In this document: positions 36,370-44,535 of the stretch, piece after piece
How positions within the stretch are numbered: the stretch's first letter is position 1
How the letters are laid out: each line of letters starts with the position of its first letter
Assembly: GCF_046097095.1 (NCBI RefSeq)
Contig: NZ_CP175698.1
Span: 1,860,001 to 1,924,000, forward strand
From: Natrinema sp046097095
Lineage (GTDB): Archaea > Halobacteriota > Halobacteria > Halobacteriales > Natrialbaceae
Direction: 5' to 3'
DNA: 64,000 nt
Translations under genes and position numbers: made by a program
The notes under the pieces: generated by a model
Databases searched by the model: none
What the model saw: the letters and a program-made list of their open reading frames with translations, nothing else
What the model was told of the DNA's origin: nothing

Positions 36370-36654
36370 ATGCCCGAAGACGTCCTCTTCAAAACCGAAA
36401 GCGAGCACAGCCGCGCGGAGATCGCATCGATGCTCAGACGCGTCGCGGACAACTTAGACGACGGCGAGGCGATCACCCTCACAGCCGGATCTGACTCCGT
36501 GACGCTCGAGCCGCCTGCGCGCCCGACGTTCGAGGTGAAAGCCGAGCGCGAGGGGCCGACGGACGGTCCCGGCGAACTCAGCGTCGAGTTCGAACTCGAG
36601 TGGGACGAGGCCGGCGCGGACGACGGCGACGGCGGCCGATTAGAAATCGAGTGA
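36370..36654 (+). CDS. Amphi-Trp domain protein
   Basis: 94 residues: MPEDVLFKTESEHSRAEIASMLRRVADNL, then GEAITLTAGSDSVTLEPP and FEVKAERE...ELSVEFELEW. This is the amphi-Trp domain, a small helix-plus-sheet fold ending on an aromatic strand, of unknown function and common in haloarchaea. A TATA-like TATTTATCA lies about 30 bases before the ATG. It ends two bases before the stop of the convergent gene. Confidence 0.8.
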   Translation: MPEDVLFKTESEHSRAEIASMLRRVADNLDDGEAITLTAGSDSVTLEPPARPTFEVKAEREGPTDGPGELSVEFELEWDEAGADDGDGGRLEIE

Positions 36655-36655
36655 G

Positions 36656-37012
36656 TCAGCGGTGGTCGCGGGTCCGCTCGTAGGCATAGTCGAGTGCGTC
36701 CTCGAGCGAACCGGGGCCGTCGTAGCTGGCCGAAAACAGGTCCATGAACTCGCCGGCGATCCGTTCGCAGCGCTCGAACGTCAGGACGGTTCTGACTCGC
36801 ATCGTCTCGGAGAGATCTAGCCCGGGATAGCTCGTCGCGGTCAGTGTGTACCCGGGATGATCCTCGCCGTCGAGCGAGGCCGGCGCGACCTTTAGCCGGA
36901 GATCGCCCGATTCGTGGCGATACGTTCGATACTGCATCTCCCGGTCTGTCTCAGCCGGGGTGTAGGTTCGACACTCTTCGGTGGTCCACTCGAGCGGCAC
37001 GTCGGCGTCCAT
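36656..37012 (-). CDS. Conserved haloarchaeal protein of unknown function
   Basis: 118 residues, acidic, no membrane helices. A beta-rich N-terminal half (EWTTEECRTYTPAETD, LRLKVAPASLDGEDHPGYTLTAT) is followed by a helical C-terminal part (VLTFERCERIAGEFMDLF). No family function recognised; convergent with the amphi-Trp gene. Confidence 0.65.
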   Translation of the reverse strand: MDADVPLEWTTEECRTYTPAETDREMQYRTYRHESGDLRLKVAPASLDGEDHPGYTLTATSYPGLDLSETMRVRTVLTFERCERIAGEFMDLFSASYDGPGSLEDALDYAYERTRDHR

Positions 37013-37254
37013 CGATCACTGATACCGGACCATGCGCTACGTTCGTACCGAAATGCGCAATATTACCGGACGATAACACAGAAATACAAACAATGGCAAA
37101 TCCACTCCGCGAAATGCGATTATATTTCGAATGAATGGTCATCGAATGCGAGGAAAGGAGGACGAACGGTGAATCTAGTCCCGAACTGCAATTGGGTCTT
37201 CGCTCGCTCCCGACGATCGCTATTGGTTCCCCGTGCTCGGCCGTCGCTCGATTA

Positions 37255-38109
37255 TCAGTCGTCGCTCGAGGATTCGACGGCGTCCTCGTCGGCGCGGTCG
37301 TCGCTCTCGGGGCTGACGCTGCCGGTCCGGTAGCCGTGGAGGTCGAGCGTGACGTGATCGAAGCCGAGGTCCGAGAGTTCGTCTCGAACCGTCTCGACGA
37401 ACGCGCGGTCTAGTGCGCGCTCGAGTTCGTCGGGCGAGACTTCGATGCGGGCGAGGCCGTCGTGGTCGCGGACGCGGAACTGGTCGAACCCCCACTGGCG
37501 AAGCAGGGCCTCGGCGCGCTCGACGCGAGTGAGTCGCTCCTCGGTGACCTCGAGGCCCGTCGGGATCCGGGAAGAGAGACAGGCCATCGACGGTTTGTCG
37601 GCGACGGAGAGGCCGTAGCGGTCGGCGATTTCGCGCACCTCTCCTTTGGTGATGTCGTGAGCCAGCAGCGGCGAGTGGACCTCGAGTTCCTCGACGGCCT
37701 GCAGGCCGGGGCGGTGACCCGCACCCGGATCGTCGGCGTTCGTGCCGTCACAGACCGTCCCGATGCCGACCTCGCGGGCCGTCTCGAGCATCTCACCTAA
37801 GCGCATCGTCCGGCAGTGATAGCAGCGATCGTCGTCGTTCTCGACGAACGCATCGCTCTCGAGTTCGGAGAAGGAGACGATCTCGTGGCGGATGCCGATT
37901 TCGTCGGCGACGCGCTTGGCGTCCTCGAGTTCGGCCTCCGGGAGGGTCTCGCTCTTGGCGGTGCAGGCGACCGCGTCGTCGCCGAGCGCATCGTGGGCGA
38001 GCGCGGCCACGACGCTCGAGTCGACGCCGCCGGAGAAGGCCACGAGGACCCCGTCGCGGGCCGCGAGGTCGTCGCGGGCGGCCTCGAGTTTCGCCTCGAC
38101 CGGTGTCAT
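37255..38109 (-). CDS. larE: LarE-type ATP-dependent sulfur transferase
   Basis: A PP-loop ATPase that adenylates and thiolates the pyridinium carboxylate precursor of the nickel-pincer cofactor of lactate racemase-like enzymes. The PP-loop SGGVDSS is at 26-32. Three cysteines, Cys96 and Cys99 (CYHC) and Cys177 (MACLSSR), match the three-Cys LarE type that holds a 4Fe-4S cluster instead of giving up its own cysteine sulfur. The ATG at 38109 gives 284 residues; the last 18 are acidic linker. LarB and LarC are not in the window. Confidence 0.88.
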   Translation of the reverse strand: MTPVEAKLEAARDDLAARDGVLVAFSGGVDSSVVAALAHDALGDDAVACTAKSETLPEAELEDAKRVADEIGIRHEIVSFSELESDAFVENDDDRCYHCRTMRLGEMLETAREVGIGTVCDGTNADDPGAGHRPGLQAVEELEVHSPLLAHDITKGEVREIADRYGLSVADKPSMACLSSRIPTGLEVTEERLTRVERAEALLRQWGFDQFRVRDHDGLARIEVSPDELERALDRAFVETVRDELSDLGFDHVTLDLHGYRTGSVSPESDDRADEDAVESSSDD

Positions 38110-38373
38110 GGCCCGTGGTTCGAACCGGACGGGCAAAAGCGCGTTGCGTCCAGCCGTCAGCCGTTCGACACGGGTCCGCCGGTCGATCGCTGCGCCCTCG
38201 CGTCGCTGCTCTCGAGGCCGATGCCGAACCCGCCGATCGGATCGCAGTCTCCGTGTCACGAACGCCGTTGCGGTCTCCGCGAGCGGGTCGTTCCGGCCGC
38301 CGGCCCGTCGAGTGCCGTAATCAGCGCGCCGGGCGGTTAAGACCGTGTCCGTGGTAGGTCCCTCGAGACCATC

Positions 38374-38943
38374 ATGGCCGTATCAGATCACCTGTCGCGG
38401 TTGCGTTCGATCACTGAGACGGAGGGCCACACCGAAGACGCGGATAACATCCCGCGCGAGGAACACGTCGCCGACGCGGTGCTTCGCGGCATTCAGGGCG
38501 GCTTCGTCGCGACGCTGATCATGACCGCGTTCCGCCTGCCGATCCTGCGGTCGCTACCGCCGTCGGCCAACTTCTGGTCGGAGTACGTCGCCGGCGACGA
38601 CCCGAAGCAGCACTCGATCGCCGCTATCACCTTCCACCTCCTTTATGGCGTCAGCGCCGGTGCCCTCTTCGGCGTGCTGTTTTCGCTGTACGACGCGGGG
38701 CAGTCGATCGAGCCCGAACAACGCGGGCTCGTCTGGGGGGCGGTCTACGGTATGGTCCTGTCGGCCGTCGGCGTACAGGTGGTGTTACAGGACCTGCTCG
38801 ACATCCATCTCGAGGCCGACGAACTCGCGCTCTTTCACGCCGGCCACCTCGTCTACGGGCTCTCGCTCGGCGCTTGGGTCGGCTCGCGGACGGAAGGGGT
38901 CGAGGATCCGGAACGGGAGTACGAGTACCGGGGCGGTAACTGA
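38374..38943 (+). CDS. Haloarchaeal membrane protein of unknown function
   Basis: 189 residues with four predicted membrane helices from about 45 to 170 (first GGFVATLIMTAFRLPIL; then FHLLYGVSAGALFGVLFSL, GLVWGAVYGMVLSAVGVQ, HAGHLVYGLSLGAWVG). A charged 40-residue head precedes them. The pattern is seen in small haloarchaeal membrane families (DUF6789-like); function unknown. It ends one base before the stop of convergent gshA. Confidence 0.65.
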   Translation: MAVSDHLSRLRSITETEGHTEDADNIPREEHVADAVLRGIQGGFVATLIMTAFRLPILRSLPPSANFWSEYVAGDDPKQHSIAAITFHLLYGVSAGALFGVLFSLYDAGQSIEPEQRGLVWGAVYGMVLSAVGVQVVLQDLLDIHLEADELALFHAGHLVYGLSLGAWVGSRTEGVEDPEREYEYRGGN

Positions 38944-38944
38944 A

Positions 38945-40054
38945 TTACGACCGCGCCAGTTCGGCGACGTCTTCCTCGAGTCGCCTCGCGTACTCGAGTC
39001 GCAGGTCGCAAGCGTCGGCTCGGGTCACGTACTGGCGGCCGTCGATCCGGGCCGTGATGGGGTGGTAGTCTCGAATCGAGAACCCCATTCGCTCGAGGTA
39101 GCCGGCGACCGCCGGTGATTCGAGGCCGTCGCGGACCGCCGACTCGGCGAGGTCGCGGACGGTCTCGAACGCGGGGAGGGCGATCTCGTCGCTCGTGACG
39201 TGACCGGGACGAGCGGTCGGCCCTCCAGTTCCGTCATGGCCGCCCGTGGCGTCGATTCGAACCGGGGTCTCGGAGAGTCGGTCCAGTACCGTCCGGAGGT
39301 CCTCTGCCAACCGGAGTAGCTGGCTGGGCAACGCGGCGTCGGGCGACCGCCACTCGACGGTCGGCATCGACTCCCGCAGTCGGACGGGCGTCCAGACCAC
39401 GTCGTCGATCGAGACGTGTTCCTCGACCGCCTCGCCGTCGACGCCGGCGTCGACGGCCGCCGCTTTGAACTCCTCGTAGCGGTGCTCGAGCCGTCGGTGC
39501 CACTCGTCGACGGTTTCGACGTATCGCCAGGGCCGGCCGCGGTTCGGGAACGCCTCGTGGCCCTTCTTTCGATAGCAGTACGCGCGAGCGCCGTTGGCGA
39601 CCCGTTCGCCCCGGAAATACGGTGCGGAGCTGACCAGCGCAAGCGCCGGATCCAGCGCGATGAGCGCGTTGAGCTGGTCGGTCACGTCGCGCTCCTCGAC
39701 GCGGACGTGCGTCCCGGCGCAGTACGTCGCGCAATCGGCGTTCGTGCCGATCGCGTCCGTCCAAATCCGATCTCGGTCGCCGGGTCGCCGCTCGATCGCG
39801 TCGCCGTTGATCGGCGTGCCAAACGGTACGAGGTGTCTGTCCAGCTCCGCCGCTCGAGCGAGCACCGCCTCGAGCTCCGTGACGAGCGCCGTTCGAAGCT
39901 CCGAAACGGTCTCACTGGGCGGCGTCCGGATCTCGAGCAGCGGCTCGACGGCCGTCCGTTTAGTTCGGTCGGACATGTCCGCGAGCGCCCCCGGTCCGGT
40001 GAGGGTCCCGTCGCTATCGACGACCCAGTACTCGACTTCGATGCGCGTGTTCAT
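38945..40054 (-). CDS. gshA: Glutamate-cysteine ligase
   Basis: ATP-dependent synthesis of gamma-glutamylcysteine, the main low-molecular-weight thiol of haloarchaea. The 369-residue protein begins NTRIEVEYWVVDSDGTL, carries the GCS2-type ATP/substrate segment around EPLLEIRTPPSETV and CAGTHVRVEERD, and matches the haloarchaeal GshA length. No gshB is present, as expected since these organisms stop at gamma-glutamylcysteine. The in-frame sequence upstream of 40054 lacks a start codon and is ignored. Confidence 0.88.
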   Translation of the reverse strand: MNTRIEVEYWVVDSDGTLTGPGALADMSDRTKRTAVEPLLEIRTPPSETVSELRTALVTELEAVLARAAELDRHLVPFGTPINGDAIERRPGDRDRIWTDAIGTNADCATYCAGTHVRVEERDVTDQLNALIALDPALALVSSAPYFRGERVANGARAYCYRKKGHEAFPNRGRPWRYVETVDEWHRRLEHRYEEFKAAAVDAGVDGEAVEEHVSIDDVVWTPVRLRESMPTVEWRSPDAALPSQLLRLAEDLRTVLDRLSETPVRIDATGGHDGTGGPTARPGHVTSDEIALPAFETVRDLAESAVRDGLESPAVAGYLERMGFSIRDYHPITARIDGRQYVTRADACDLRLEYARRLEEDVAELARS

Positions 40055-40239
40055 GCTCGAGAGCTCGTCAGTTTCCGCCGACCGGCCCGGGGTGCCAGTT
40101 TCGATGACTCGGTCCTCCTCGATCGATCGCGCGACCGCTACGTCGCTGCGCTGTCGACGTGACTGGCCGCACTGTTGGCAGTGACTCGCGAACGGTGATA
40201 CACCGCGGTGTTACCGTTCGGCGCGGCCGGACCGCCCGC

Positions 40240-40569
40240 TCAGAACGACTGCTGTGATCGGACGTGTTCGTCGGTATCGTGGGGGCTATCGCCGCGGTCG
40301 CTGTACCGGGGCCGACCCACGGCGTCCCGGCCGACGCCGTTTAGAATTGCCAACTCGAGTTCGTTCCGGCTCTCGTAGGTCTCGTGGCCCGATCGCTCAA
40401 GGACCGCCTGGAGGGAGTCCGACCGGCGCGGGTAGATGATTTCGACGTCGCCGAAGTCAGCGAGCACCTCGTCGGTAGTCATCGGAAACGTCGCGCCGTC
40501 GAACAGTTGGCTGACAGCGCCGATCTCGAGGGATTTGATCTCGTCTGCGTCCGCGTCGATGTGGCTCAT
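40240..40569 (-). CDS. DUF5789 family protein
   Basis: 109 residues; residues 12-75 (SLEIGAVSQLFDGATFPMTTDEVLADFGD, then YPRRSDSLQAVLERSGHETY) match a small haloarchaeal family (DUF5789) of helical proteins. A disordered acidic/His tail ends it. Function unknown. It is followed by a 185-base gap before gshA on the same strand. Confidence 0.75.
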   Translation of the reverse strand: MSHIDADADEIKSLEIGAVSQLFDGATFPMTTDEVLADFGDVEIIYPRRSDSLQAVLERSGHETYESRNELELAILNGVGRDAVGRPRYSDRGDSPHDTDEHVRSQQSF

Positions 40570-40680
40570 CGAGCGTCGCTAGTCGGATCGAGAGGAAAGT
40601 ACTACAGCCTGCAGGCGACGACCGCGAGAGCATGGGCAAGCCGTCGGGCGGTTTCGGCACTTGGGCTCGACTCTGGCGGC

Positions 40681-41640
40681 TCACTCCGGTTCGAAGCCGC
40701 CGACGAGATACTCGAGCCCGAACAGCGCGATTGCACCCACGACCGCCCATGCGGCGGTCAGTGCGATCGTTTCCGTCGTCCACGCATGCGACTCACTGAT
40801 GTTGGTGAGCGGGGCCGGAACCGAGCCGGCGATGAGGCTCACGAGGAAGACCAGTGTCAGTTCGCGCCGGCGGGCCATCGCGGCGCGGACGATGCGGGCG
40901 ATAGAGAGCAGTCCGACGACGCCGCCGGCGACGAACAACACGACGGTCGTTCCCGGATCGATGACGGCCGCGAGCGAGCCGCCGCCGACCAGATCGCTGA
41001 CGGCGTGGACGAACGCGCTCAGTTCGTTGGAGAGGAAGATGTACTGGCCGAGCAAGATCAGGATCAGCGAGCCGGAGACCCCCGGCAGAATCATCGCGCT
41101 GACCGCGATCGCGCCGGCGATGACGATCACGACCGGACCGCTTCCGGGCAGCGTGACGAGGTCGGCGGCGACCATCAGCGCGAGTCCGGCACCCGCGATC
41201 GCGGCTCCGGCGTGTTCGGGCGTGGTAAAGGTGAGATTCCGGCCGAGCGTGATCGCCGAGGCAGCGATCAACCCGGCGAAGAAGCCGAACATCGCGATCG
41301 GATGCGACTCCGCCAGCGACGAGACGATGTCGGCGATGAGCACGATTGCGGTGGCCATGCCAACGCCGAGCGGGAGCAGGAATCCGAGATCTAATTCGAG
41401 CAGCGCCTCCCTGGCTCGCGTCCGCCGCTCCGGCCGGTAGCCCCCGAGGATGGTGACGGCTCGTCGGGGCGTAAACGCCGTCACGGCGGCGATCAGCCGC
41501 CCGTAGAAGCCAAGCAGGAGTGCGACGGTGCCTCCGGAGACGCCGGGCAGAGCGTCGGCCGTCCCCATACAGAGCCCGTAGCCGTAGGCCCGGAGCAACT
41601 CGAGGCGGTCGCCCACGGACTCGGTGCGTTCATACTCCAT
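40681..41640 (-). CDS. DUF368 membrane protein, candidate polyprenyl-phosphate transporter
   Basis: 319 residues with eight to nine membrane helices. The family signature ADALPGVSGGTVALLLGFYGRL is near residues 27-48, and a related PGVSGSLILILLGQY stretch near 185 shows the internal repeat of the DUF368 family. Bacterial DUF368 proteins recycle undecaprenyl phosphate across the membrane (PopT); an archaeal relative could do the same for dolichyl phosphate used in S-layer glycosylation. That transfer of function is inference. Confidence 0.82.
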   Translation of the reverse strand: MEYERTESVGDRLELLRAYGYGLCMGTADALPGVSGGTVALLLGFYGRLIAAVTAFTPRRAVTILGGYRPERRTRAREALLELDLGFLLPLGVGMATAIVLIADIVSSLAESHPIAMFGFFAGLIAASAITLGRNLTFTTPEHAGAAIAGAGLALMVAADLVTLPGSGPVVIVIAGAIAVSAMILPGVSGSLILILLGQYIFLSNELSAFVHAVSDLVGGGSLAAVIDPGTTVVLFVAGGVVGLLSIARIVRAAMARRRELTLVFLVSLIAGSVPAPLTNISESHAWTTETIALTAAWAVVGAIALFGLEYLVGGFEPE

Positions 41641-41846
41641 GCGTTCGGTCTCGGCGTCCGCGACTCGGGTTCTGGGTCGACAGCATGCGATGCCACCGCC
41701 TCGTGCCCGACGGTGCGGGCCGCCGTGTTGGCTGCATGCTCGATGGAGCCACGTGCGGCCGTATAAAAGTGCACGACGTCGTCAGCGCGTGCTATCGCCT
41801 CTCACTGTCGTCGGCCGTCGCGTGAAGACGGCCCCCGCTCGAGTCC

Positions 41847-43427
41847 TCAGGCCGGCCGTCCAATCGTGTACAGGAACAGCGGCGTCTGTCCGGCCGCACG
41901 CGGCGCGAAGAAGTCCGAGACGACGTCGTCGTAGAACGTCAACCCCGTCCCGCCCAGATCGCGATGGGCGTACGTCCCCAGGTACAGCCGACCGGCCGTC
42001 AGCGCCGCCTCGAGCTGGGCGATCCGATAGCCGCGGTCGCCCAGCGCGTCGACGACCGCCTCGAGGTCGGAGAGAAAATACACGCAGCCCGCAGCGTCGG
42101 CGGCCAGCCGTTGGTCCAGCGCGAGGTGGCCCGCCTCGCTGCGGAACTCACCGGCGCGCAGCCGCTCGAGTTCGCCCGCGGCCGGGTGGTAGTGATAGGT
42201 CCCGGACTCGAGGCCGTCGACGCCGTTGACGAGCAGGTACGGGTCGCCGAACGACAGCGGCGGGACGTCGGCGGACCGGTCTCGTTCGCCCCGTCGGCGA
42301 ACGTCCATTGGCACGCCGCGGACCGCGCGGTCGAGCACCGTCGAGAGTTTGCGAAAACTGATCGGCTCGCGCTCGTACTCGCGACAGGAGCCGCGCCGGC
42401 GGATCGTCTCGCCGAGCGGGCGGCTCGAGGCCGTCTCGGGATCGACTGGCTCGAGCGCGACCCGTTCGCCGTCGCCGGGGTCGCGGGTACCGATCGGTCC
42501 GCCGGGACAGTCGATGCGCCACCGCTCGGCGTCGGTGCCGTCCTCGAGCGTCCCGGCCTGCCACGCCTCGTGGATCAGCGGGAACTGCTTCTCGTTCGGC
42601 GAGAGTGGGTCCGTCTCGGGATCAATGGACTCGACCGCGGGCGTCTCGTCGGGCGGATCGCTCGCGCCGATCGGAACGATCGCGAGGGGCGCTTCGCGTT
42701 CGGGATCGACGCCGAGCAGGTCGGCGACGGGCCGATCCGCGAAGCCGGTCACGACCTCGGCGCGGTAGTCCAGCGCGTGGGCGACCGCGAGTAAATTCGC
42801 GAGCGTCGTCCCCGAATCCCAGAAGGCGTGGCGGAAGGTGCGATCCGCGTACTTCCAGGCGTTGCGCCACCACGTCGATGTCGCGACGATCGACAGCGGC
42901 GCGTCGACGACGGCGTCCCCGGTCGCCGCGGCGAGCGCGCCGCGGTAGTCGCCCTCGCGGAGGACGTCCAGCGAGAGGGTTCGCGGGTCGAAGTGGTAGA
43001 CGCCGGCCGCGAGGCCAGATTCCGCTTGCGTCGCACTATCCTCGCGAGCCTCGAGGGCACCACAGACCACGTAGAGATCGACGTGGTACAGCGCCCCGGT
43101 CGTCGCCGCAGCGCGGAACAGGTGCGTGCGGCCGCGCCGTTCGATGGATTTCGTGATTCCAGCCGCGTAGTAACAGCAGGTCGTGACGGTCTCGAGGTCC
43201 GGTCGGCCGTCTCGAGTCGGATCACCGTCCGGCGTCGGCTCGGCGATCGCCGCGAGCGCGGGTTGCTGGGGCGGGCGGATCCGTTCGGCGAGCTCCCACG
43301 TCGGCAGGTCGGTGTACTCCTTGTATGGCGTCGGCTTATTGTCGAAGTTCAGCCCGCTTGCGCCCTCGCGGACGCTTCGCGGCGAGTGTTTCGTCCGCTC
43401 GTGGTACTCGAGCGCGTCGGTCGGCAT
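41847..43427 (-). CDS. Tandem SagB-like nitroreductase (two FMN dehydrogenase domains)
   Basis: A 526-residue soluble protein made of two SagB/ThcOx-type nitroreductase domains. The first (about 1-245) starts with the family opening DALEYHERTKHSPRSV and has GTTLANLLAVAHALDY near its end. The second (about 320-526) has RRRGSCREYEREPISFRKLSTVLDRA and ends with AALTAGRLYLGTYAHRDLGGTGL. SagB enzymes oxidise azolines in peptide natural products, but archaeal stand-alone copies have no known substrate, and no precursor peptide or cyclodehydratase was found nearby. The ATG at 43427 is used; an upstream extension looks non-coding. Confidence 0.82.
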   Translation of the reverse strand: MPTDALEYHERTKHSPRSVREGASGLNFDNKPTPYKEYTDLPTWELAERIRPPQQPALAAIAEPTPDGDPTRDGRPDLETVTTCCYYAAGITKSIERRGRTHLFRAAATTGALYHVDLYVVCGALEAREDSATQAESGLAAGVYHFDPRTLSLDVLREGDYRGALAAATGDAVVDAPLSIVATSTWWRNAWKYADRTFRHAFWDSGTTLANLLAVAHALDYRAEVVTGFADRPVADLLGVDPEREAPLAIVPIGASDPPDETPAVESIDPETDPLSPNEKQFPLIHEAWQAGTLEDGTDAERWRIDCPGGPIGTRDPGDGERVALEPVDPETASSRPLGETIRRRGSCREYEREPISFRKLSTVLDRAVRGVPMDVRRRGERDRSADVPPLSFGDPYLLVNGVDGLESGTYHYHPAAGELERLRAGEFRSEAGHLALDQRLAADAAGCVYFLSDLEAVVDALGDRGYRIAQLEAALTAGRLYLGTYAHRDLGGTGLTFYDDVVSDFFAPRAAGQTPLFLYTIGRPA

Positions 43428-43504
43428 GTCTCGGGCTCCCACGTCGAGCCGAAAAAAGCTCGTACGAAATCGTACTGCCGCGAGTCGGCGGGGAACCGAC
43501 CCTG

Positions 43505-44383
43505 TCACTTAGGAGCGTACTGATCCGGCTCGATCGCCGCGGAATTGAGGGCTTCGACCACTCGATCGGACGCTGAGGCGGTCAGGTAGCAGTACTCCAA
43601 CCCGGGTTGCTCCCGAACGAACAGTGGCTGCCCGATCTCGTCACGGACGACCAATTCAAACAGCGCGTCGGTCAGCAGTTCGAGGACCGCAGCGACCGTC
43701 TCCGACGTTGCCGGAACCGTACCGACGAGTCGGAATTCGTCGCGCGTCGCACCTGCGTCGACGATCGTCGCGACGCTCTCGGCGTCGACCCGATCGAGCA
43801 GTGGCCCCGATCCGACTAGTTCGATCGTCTCGGCGTCTCGCTCGCTCTGCTCGAGGAGCACTTGGAGCGCCGACGGGATCGACAGCGACGCCGATGGTGA
43901 CGCCTTCTCAATCGAATACGCCTCGAGTTGGTCCGTCTCGAGGGAGCCGAATCGCTCCGTAGGAGCGCTCTCGCCCAGCGGCCGGAGTGCCGTCGCCAAT
44001 TCGAACGGGAGCGTCTCGCAGAGTCGTTCGTACTCAGATGGTGTCACCCGACAGGACTCCGCGTTGGTGTCGCTGCGTTCGAACATCGCCGTACCGGCGT
44101 CGTCGACAAACCGCGCGGTGAGAAGACTATCGCTGAAAAGCGCGAGCGCCGCGTTCACCGTCTCGGGCGTTGCTTCTACTGTCGCGACCAGCGTACTGTC
44201 CTCTACGCGTGCTCCCGCTTCTCGAAGCCGAGCGACGCTCGCCGCATCGACGTAGTCGACGAGAAGCGGTTCGATGCCGGCGACGCCGATCTCGACGGGC
44301 TCTCGCTCGGCGGTTTCGAGGATCGCTCGAGCGATTTCGGCGGACTGCTCGTGGTTCTCCGCGGCAATCGTGAATTGAGGCAC
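43505..44383 (-). CDS. Uncharacterised protein with an internal duplication
   Basis: 292 residues, soluble, acidic. Residues about 30-101 and 184-258 are a repeated unit: EPLLVDYVDAASVARLREAGA...LVATVEATPETVNAALALFSDSLL matches GPLLDRVDAESVATIVDAGA...LVGTVPATSETVAAVLELLTDALF. Each unit ends with a similar strand (DDAGTAMF, DEIGQPLF). A central helical part (115-180) joins them and a C-terminal helix follows. The unit recalls ligand-sensing domains of haloarchaeal regulators, but I recognise no family. Neighbour of the nitroreductase, 77 bases upstream on the same strand. Confidence 0.65.
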   Translation of the reverse strand: MPQFTIAAENHEQSAEIARAILETAEREPVEIGVAGIEPLLVDYVDAASVARLREAGARVEDSTLVATVEATPETVNAALALFSDSLLTARFVDDAGTAMFERSDTNAESCRVTPSEYERLCETLPFELATALRPLGESAPTERFGSLETDQLEAYSIEKASPSASLSIPSALQVLLEQSERDAETIELVGSGPLLDRVDAESVATIVDAGATRDEFRLVGTVPATSETVAAVLELLTDALFELVVRDEIGQPLFVREQPGLEYCYLTASASDRVVEALNSAAIEPDQYAPK

Positions 44384-44535
44384 GGCCCGTCCGACGTGTT
44401 CGTTTTCGATCGATTTCCCGCTTCTGTTCGCGTTTCCGTCGGGCTCATTCCGTGAGTGGAGTGATAGCGTGTGACACTAGAAACGCGCCGGGCGGGAACT
44501 TTTTCTCGCTCCGGTTTGTTACGCCGCTCGAGAAC

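Noticed and set aside
40055..40239. In-frame extension upstream of gshA with a CxxC pair
   Set aside because: It has no start codon in frame, and the family starts at the ATG at 40054.
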